Shown in pieces: positions 59,950-64,000 of a DNA stretch of 64,000 bases (the first letter of the stretch is position 1; each line of letters opens with the position of its first letter). Made by a program: the position numbers and the translations under genes. Source of the stretch: Micromonospora alfalfae (GTDB taxonomy: Bacteria; Actinomycetota; Actinomycetes; Mycobacteriales; Micromonosporaceae); NCBI RefSeq assembly GCF_022230925.1, contig NZ_JAKKFH010000025.1, positions 243,879 to 307,878 of the forward strand. Reading direction: 5' to 3'. The notes under the pieces were generated by a model, which saw nothing but the letters and a program-made list of their open reading frames with translations, ran no database searches and had not been told where the DNA came from.

Positions 59950-60780
59950 TCAGCCCTTGACGGCGCCGGCCACCAGGCCGGAGACCATCCGACGCTGCAC
60001 CAGCAGGAAGAAGATGATGACCGGCAGGGTGAACAGGGTGGACGCGGCCATCACCGGCCCCCAGTTGGTGTCGTCCCGGCCGAAGAAGAAGGTCATCGCC
60101 ACCGGAAGCGTGTAGCTGCCCTGGTCGTTGATGAACGTCAACGCGAAGATCAGCTCGTTCCACGCGGTGATGAAGGAGAAGATGCTGGTCGCCACCAGGC
60201 CGGGCGCCACCAGCGGGAAGAGCACCCGGCGGAAGATCTGGGCCCGGCTGGCCCCGTCGATCGCCGCAGCCTCCTCCAGTTCCTTGGGCACCGCGGCGAC
60301 GAAGCCGCGCAGCATCCACACCGCGAACGGCAGCGAGAACCCGAGGTACGTGAGGATCAGGCTGGGCAGGGTGTTGTAGAGCCCGAGCCGCTGGATCATC
60401 AAAAACAGCGGGATGACCAACGCCTCCAGCGGGATCATCTGCACCACCAGCAGCATGATCAGGAAGCTGGTCCGCAGCTTGAAACGGAACCGGGCCACCG
60501 CTGTCGCGGCGAGCAACGCCACCAGACCGCTGAGCACCACAGTGGAGACGGCAACCAGCGCGCTGTTGAGGAAGAAGTCGAGGAAGCTGACGCCGGGGAT
60601 CAGGTTGCCGGTCAGGATCTCCCGGTAGTGATCCAGCGTCGGATGGGTCGGCACCGGCTGCGGAGTGGACGAGAAGATCTCCCTGCTCGGCTTCAGCGAG
60701 GTGGAGATCATCCAGTAGACCGGGAACGCCGCGAAGAGCGCGACCAGCAGCCCGGCGCCGTTGAGGGCGATTTTCTTCAC
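59950..60780 (-). CDS. carbohydrate ABC transporter permease, MalG type
   Basis: Second permease of a CUT1-type sugar importer, 276 residues with six membrane helices. The EAA loop that contacts the ATPase is ELEEAAAIDGASRAQIFRRV (about 190-209). GTG at 60780 overlaps the previous permease stop by 4 bp. No ATPase gene is in the operon, so a shared MsiK-type ATPase elsewhere is expected, as in Streptomyces. Confidence 0.92.
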   Translation of the reverse strand: MKKIALNGAGLLVALFAAFPVYWMISTSLKPSREIFSSTPQPVPTHPTLDHYREILTGNLIPGVSFLDFFLNSALVAVSTVVLSGLVALLAATAVARFRFKLRTSFLIMLLVVQMIPLEALVIPLFLMIQRLGLYNTLPSLILTYLGFSLPFAVWMLRGFVAAVPKELEEAAAIDGASRAQIFRRVLFPLVAPGLVATSIFSFITAWNELIFALTFINDQGSYTLPVAMTFFFGRDDTNWGPVMAASTLFTLPVIIFFLLVQRRMVSGLVAGAVKG

Positions 60781-61763
60781 GACTCGTCCTCCTGCCTGAG
60801 CACCATCCGTACGTAGAAGCCGGTGACCACCAGCAGGATCAGCGTGAGGATCACCGCGATGGCCGCGCCGAGCCCGTACTTGGGCGGCGGAGAGAAGGCT
60901 TCGGCGTACGAGTAGATGGCGAGCATGAACGTCGGCCGGTCCTGGGTGCCGCCGGCCAGCACGAACTGCTGGGTGAAGACCTTGAAGTCCCAGATCGTGG
61001 AGAGCACGATCAGGATCCCGAAGACCGGGCGCAGCAACGGGAAGGTGATCTTCCAGAAGACCCGCCACGGGCTGGCGCCGTCCACCCGGGCCGCCTCGTG
61101 CAGCTCACTCGGCACGCTCTTGAGACCGGCCAGCACACTCACCGCGATGAACGGGAACGAGTGCCAGACCACCACCAGGGTGAGGATGGCGAAAAAGAGC
61201 AGTGGCGAGTTGAACCAGCCGTAGCCGGTCCAGTCGCTGCGCCCGAACAGGCTGTTCGACAGCCCATCCGGCAACGCGTTGAACAGCCACGTGACCAGGC
61301 CACTCGTATCGTCGAAGATCCATTTCCAGACGATGGTGCCGGTCAGCGCCGGCGTTGCCCAGGCGAGCATCACGCAGCTGGCCACGAACGTCGCCATCTT
61401 GCGACCGAGCCGGTTGAGCAGCAGCCCCACCAGGGTGCCGAGCACCATGGTGAGCAGCACGTTGGCCGCGGCGAACAGAACCGTGTTGCGCAGCACGGTC
61501 AGGAAGAACGGGTCGGAGAGGATGTCGACGTAGTTGCCGAACCCCACCCACGGCCACTCCCGATCGCCGCGCAGTTGCCGGACGCTGTTCAGCCGGTAGA
61601 AGGACATCACCACCACCTGGCCGAGCGGCCAGAGCAGCAGCACCCCGATGATCAGCAGGGCGGGCAGGAGCAGCAGGTAGGGCAGGCGGTCCACCCGGCG
61701 ACGCCGCCGCACAGGGGTCTCCCGCGCGGCGGCCGTCTCCGGACTTTTTGTCTGAGCGCTCAC
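60777..61763 (-). CDS. carbohydrate ABC transporter permease, MalF type
   Basis: First permease, 328 residues. A cytosolic start with the basic run RRRRRVDRLPYLL, six helices, and the EAA loop ELHEAARVDGASPWRVFWKI. It overlaps both neighbours by 4 bp, so the three genes form one coupled operon. Confidence 0.92.
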   Translation of the reverse strand: MSAQTKSPETAAARETPVRRRRRVDRLPYLLLLPALLIIGVLLLWPLGQVVVMSFYRLNSVRQLRGDREWPWVGFGNYVDILSDPFFLTVLRNTVLFAAANVLLTMVLGTLVGLLLNRLGRKMATFVASCVMLAWATPALTGTIVWKWIFDDTSGLVTWLFNALPDGLSNSLFGRSDWTGYGWFNSPLLFFAILTLVVVWHSFPFIAVSVLAGLKSVPSELHEAARVDGASPWRVFWKITFPLLRPVFGILIVLSTIWDFKVFTQQFVLAGGTQDRPTFMLAIYSYAEAFSPPPKYGLGAAIAVILTLILLVVTGFYVRMVLRQEDES

Positions 61764-63046
61764 TTGCTGTTCAAAATGCCTTCCATCTCAACGGCCGCAT
61801 CGGCGGTAGCCTTCTCGACCGTCTTCTGCCCCTTCATGACCGAGCTGTTCATCGCCTGGGTCACCGTCTTCGTCCGGCTGACCTCCACCCACTTCGGGGT
61901 GAGCGGCGTGAGCTTGGTGTTCTGCATAGTGGTGGCGAACGACGCCATCACCTTGTCGTTCGCGTACGCGTCACCGGAGACCAGGTCCTTGTAGACCGGG
62001 AAGAAGCCGAGGCTGCTCGCGAAGCTCTGCGCGTTCTTCTTGTTCAGCAGCACTGTCAGGTAGTCCCAGGCCAGGTCCTGCCGCTCACTGTCCTTCCAGA
62101 TCGCCACGTCCGAGCCGCCCGCGAAACCGGGCGCCGCCTTGCCGTCCGGGCCGGGGATCGGGAACGTACCCCAGACCTTCTCGATCTCGGGGTTGTCCTT
62201 CTTGATGGCGCCCTGCTGCCAGCTACCGGCGAAGGCCATCGCGGCCTTGCCGGTGGCGAACTGGGTACGCGCGTCGATCTCGTTCCAACCCGCCGCCGCC
62301 GGCGGGGCGACCTTGTGCACGGTCACCAGGTCGGTCCAGAACTTGACGGCCCGTTGCGCCTCGGGCGTGGTGTAGCCGGACTTCCAGGTGCCGCCCTGGT
62401 TGCTGGCGATCTCGCCGCCCGCGCCCCAGAGGAAGGAGTAGAAAGGCAGCTCGGAGTTGCCGGGCAGCGCGATGCCGTAGGTGCCCTTCTTCTTCGCCTG
62501 CACGGCCTTGGCCACCGTGACCAGGTCGTCCCAGGTCTTCGGGGGCTGCACGCCGGCCTCGGCGAACCAGTCGGTGCGGTAGTAGATGGCGCGCACACCC
62601 GCGTACCAGGGCACGCCGTACTGCTTGCCGTCGAGCTGAGCGTTGCGCACCAGGTCGGGCAGCAGATCCTTGCCGTCGGCCCAGCCGCCCATCCGACCAC
62701 TCACGTCGGCGAGCGCCTCCTGGGCGGCCCAACCCTGAGTCTCGGTGTTGCCCAGCTCGGTGATGTCCGGTCCCTCACCGCCGGCGAGCGCCGCCTGGAA
62801 CTTCTTGGGCGCCTCCAGCCAGGGGATGTACTGCACCACCACGTCGGTGTCGGGGTGCTTCTGGCGGAACTCGGCCTCGACCCCGTCGAGGAAGGAGTTC
62901 TGCGCGTCCCCGCCCTCGCCCATCATCCAGACCGTGAGCTTGCTGTCGTCAGCCGCGTCGTCGCCGGAGCCTCCACAGCCGGTCAGCACCATCGCGGCCG
63001 AGGCCACCATGGCGGTGACCGGGGCCAGCCGCTTCCACCTGTTCAC
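61760..63046 (-). CDS. extracellular sugar-binding lipoprotein
   Basis: Binding subunit of 428 residues for the MalFG-type permeases. The lipobox is VLTGC (Cys24). VWMMGEGGDAQNSFLDGVEAEF, VVQYIPW, ITELGNTETQGWAAQEAL and AMAFAGSWQQGAIKK are typical of CUT1 binding proteins. The sugar is unknown. Transcription probably starts in the 165-bp gap upstream, after a terminator at 63212-63246. Confidence 0.92.
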   Translation of the reverse strand: MNRWKRLAPVTAMVASAAMVLTGCGGSGDDAADDSKLTVWMMGEGGDAQNSFLDGVEAEFRQKHPDTDVVVQYIPWLEAPKKFQAALAGGEGPDITELGNTETQGWAAQEALADVSGRMGGWADGKDLLPDLVRNAQLDGKQYGVPWYAGVRAIYYRTDWFAEAGVQPPKTWDDLVTVAKAVQAKKKGTYGIALPGNSELPFYSFLWGAGGEIASNQGGTWKSGYTTPEAQRAVKFWTDLVTVHKVAPPAAAGWNEIDARTQFATGKAAMAFAGSWQQGAIKKDNPEIEKVWGTFPIPGPDGKAAPGFAGGSDVAIWKDSERQDLAWDYLTVLLNKKNAQSFASSLGFFPVYKDLVSGDAYANDKVMASFATTMQNTKLTPLTPKWVEVSRTKTVTQAMNSSVMKGQKTVEKATADAAVEMEGILNSK

Positions 63047-63211
63047 GCCACTTCTCCCCTCGCGCCGCCTGGAACTAACCTTCTCCGCCGCACCCTAGTA
63101 CGGAGAATTCCTTTACGACAGTGGGCGGGACTGGCCGAAGCGAGGCGACCGTACCGCAGCAGCCCGACGACCGGCACTCCAACATCCGGCCAAAATCGGG
63201 CCTTCCAGCAC

Positions 63212-63246
63212 GAAAGAGCGCCCGGCTCTCGGCCGGGCGCTCTTTC
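63212..63246 (-). terminator. intrinsic terminator
   Basis: GAAAGAGCGCCCGGC and GCCGGGCGCTCTTTC form a perfect 15-bp stem with a 5-base loop; the A/T ends give a T-run in either direction. It separates the GlsB-like gene from the sugar importer. Confidence 0.88.
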
Positions 63247-63297
63247 CAGTAGTGCTGTCCTACCAGTGGTGCTGTCTCGTCAGATGATGCCGGGTCG

Positions 63298-63588
63298 TTA
63301 TCGGGTGACGCTGCGGCGGCGACCCACACCGGCCACCAGCGCGACAGCGATCGCAGCCACAACAACCTGCACCAGCAGCTCGCCCCAGTCGATGCCGCTC
63401 GTCTCAGTCGCGATGCCGATGGCCCGCGCCAGGACGGTGCCGAGCAGCGCGGCGCCGACGCCGATCAGTAGGTGCAGCCAGATCGGCATGTTCTGCCGAC
63501 CCGGAACGACCAGGCGGCCGAGCGCGCCGACGATGAGACCAACAACGATCGCAGTGATGATGCCCCACACGGTGAGCTCCACGGCCAC
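63298..63588 (-). CDS. GlsB/YeaQ/YmgE family membrane protein
   Basis: A 96-residue transglycosylase-associated-type membrane protein with three helices: VWGIITAIVVGLIVGALG, WLHLLIGVGAALLGTVLA and LLVQVVVAAIAVALVAGVG. GRLVVPGRQNMP is the usual loop. It is often stress-induced; the biochemical role is unknown. GTG start at 63588 with GAGGGTGGCC before it; a second GTG two codons later is possible. Confidence 0.88.
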   Translation of the reverse strand: MAVELTVWGIITAIVVGLIVGALGRLVVPGRQNMPIWLHLLIGVGAALLGTVLARAIGIATETSGIDWGELLVQVVVAAIAVALVAGVGRRRSVTR

Positions 63589-63765
63589 CCTCCTTCAAGA
63601 ATGTCTGACACACGGTGCGTGTGCTTCCTGTCGTGACCGTTAATTGCCCTACCCACCCAAAATCCAAACCGACTCCACTCACCAAACGATCACGACTTGG
63701 CCAACAAAGGCACGTTCCACCGCACCCCCACCGACCACCCCGCCCACGCGACCGCCCGGCCGACC

Positions 63766-63800
63766 GGCAGTCGGGCAGTCGGGCAGTCGGGCAGTCGGGC
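63766..63800. repeat. 8-bp tandem repeat GGCAGTCG, 4.4 copies
   Basis: Four exact copies of GGCAGTCG from 63766 plus GGC, ending directly at the first base of the palindromic element at 63801. Confidence 0.9.
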
Positions 63801-63880
63801 CATGATCAACTCGGGTTCCTTGAAACCGCGGTGTCCAGGTGCGGGGATACCCCGACTTCATGAAAGCCGAGTGGATCATG
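63801..63880. repeat. 80-bp palindromic element, copy 2 (pair with 13132-13210)
   Basis: Ends CATGATC and GATCATG are inverted; inner arms CAACTCGG.../...CCGAGTGG are nearly complementary. In the opposite orientation it aligns with 13132-13210 along its length, for example in CCCCGACTTCATGAAA and CGCGGTGTCC. Confidence 0.88.
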
Positions 63881-64000
63881 TCGGTCCGTGCGGGTTGCGC
63901 GCCGCGCCGCATCCGACGGAGGCGGATGGCGTCGTTCAACCGGAGCTGACAAGAGATCTTGGACAGTTTCCGTTCCGTGGGCGGGCTCAACCGGTGGTTG

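Larger units (their letters stand above)
63589..64000. other. gene-poor right edge with repeats
   Basis: Holds an 8-bp tandem repeat and a dispersed palindrome (separate entries); otherwise no gene with a convincing start, ribosome-binding site or family likeness up to the edge. A less GC-rich stretch at 63620-63720 may be the promoter area of the GlsB-like gene. Confidence 0.5.

Noticed and set aside
63679..63990. Reading frame on the minus strand at the right edge
   Set aside because: It crosses the palindromic element and the 8-bp tandem repeat, has no ribosome-binding site and no recognisable motif.

Overview
The window is a GC-rich actinobacterial chromosome segment. The gene set, many GTG starts, 4-bp start/stop overlaps and the core-gene order (dnaG-dgt-ppdK; znuACB-ArsR-zur; recO-uppS; phoH-ybeY-CNNM/CBS-cdd-like-era; hrcA-dnaJ-rsmE-hemW) point to a Micromonospora-like member of the Micromonosporaceae; this is an inference from content, not a database match. 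No rRNA, tRNA, prophage, CRISPR array or insertion sequence was seen. About 60 protein genes are supported, almost all intact housekeeping or transport genes.

Layout. 0-1.3 kb: end of a TRAP permease and its TAXI-type binding lipoprotein. 1.3-8.3 kb: DNA primase, an LtrA-like membrane protein, a siderophore-interacting flavoprotein behind an iron box, dGTPase, a VOC protein and a roadblock protein. 8.4-13 kb: pyruvate phosphate dikinase and, divergently, a GH20 hexosaminidase behind a LacI-type operator. 13-14.8 kb: a repeat-rich island around a secreted C39-like protein, including a small element with terminal inverted repeats that encloses seven 29-bp tandem units. 14.8-18.7 kb: dusB, glyQS and small proteins. 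18.7-22.5 kb: the zinc uptake and zinc regulation block with a Zur-like box. 22.7-28.9 kb: membrane proteins, an acyl-CoA dehydrogenase, and a hydrolase/AAC(3)/SIS operon. 29-33.7 kb: TPP riboswitch with an ykoEDC-type ECF transporter and a nearby MTH1187/YkoF-type thiamine-binding protein, separated by a palindrome-rich intergenic block and a repetitive protein gene. 33.9-39.5 kb: gnd, pirin, uppS, recO, a DUF4097 lipoprotein. 39.6-45.7 kb: a core operon from phoH to era, then a serine hydrolase and a HIT protein. 45.8-52.3 kb: an SDR, a polyphosphate kinase 2 gene lacking its P-loop region, rsmE, dnaJ, hrcA with a CIRCE operator, a DUF4870 protein, hemW. 52.3-59 kb: enoyl-CoA hydratase, an SDR with altered catalytic residues, a lysozyme-like protein, a PhyH-family oxygenase and two convergent LtrA paralogues. 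59-64 kb: a MOSC protein, a three-gene sugar ABC importer, a GlsB-like membrane protein and repeats.

Three metal or vitamin circuits can be read directly from the DNA: an IdeR/DtxR-type box touching the start of the siderophore-interacting gene, a Zur-type box touching znuA with zur itself in the same cluster, and a TPP riboswitch on the thiamine transporter. Heat-shock control is visible as a perfect 9-9-9 CIRCE in front of hrcA-dnaJ-rsmE.

The least ordinary content is non-coding. At least eight intergenic spots carry long near-perfect hairpins, mostly 78-87 bp with GATC close to both ends; two of them (13.1 and 63.8 kb) are homologous copies and two others (32.3 and 35.4 kb) share one stem sequence. 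They look like a dispersed family of palindromic elements. The 14.5-14.8 kb element is the strongest single candidate for something undescribed.
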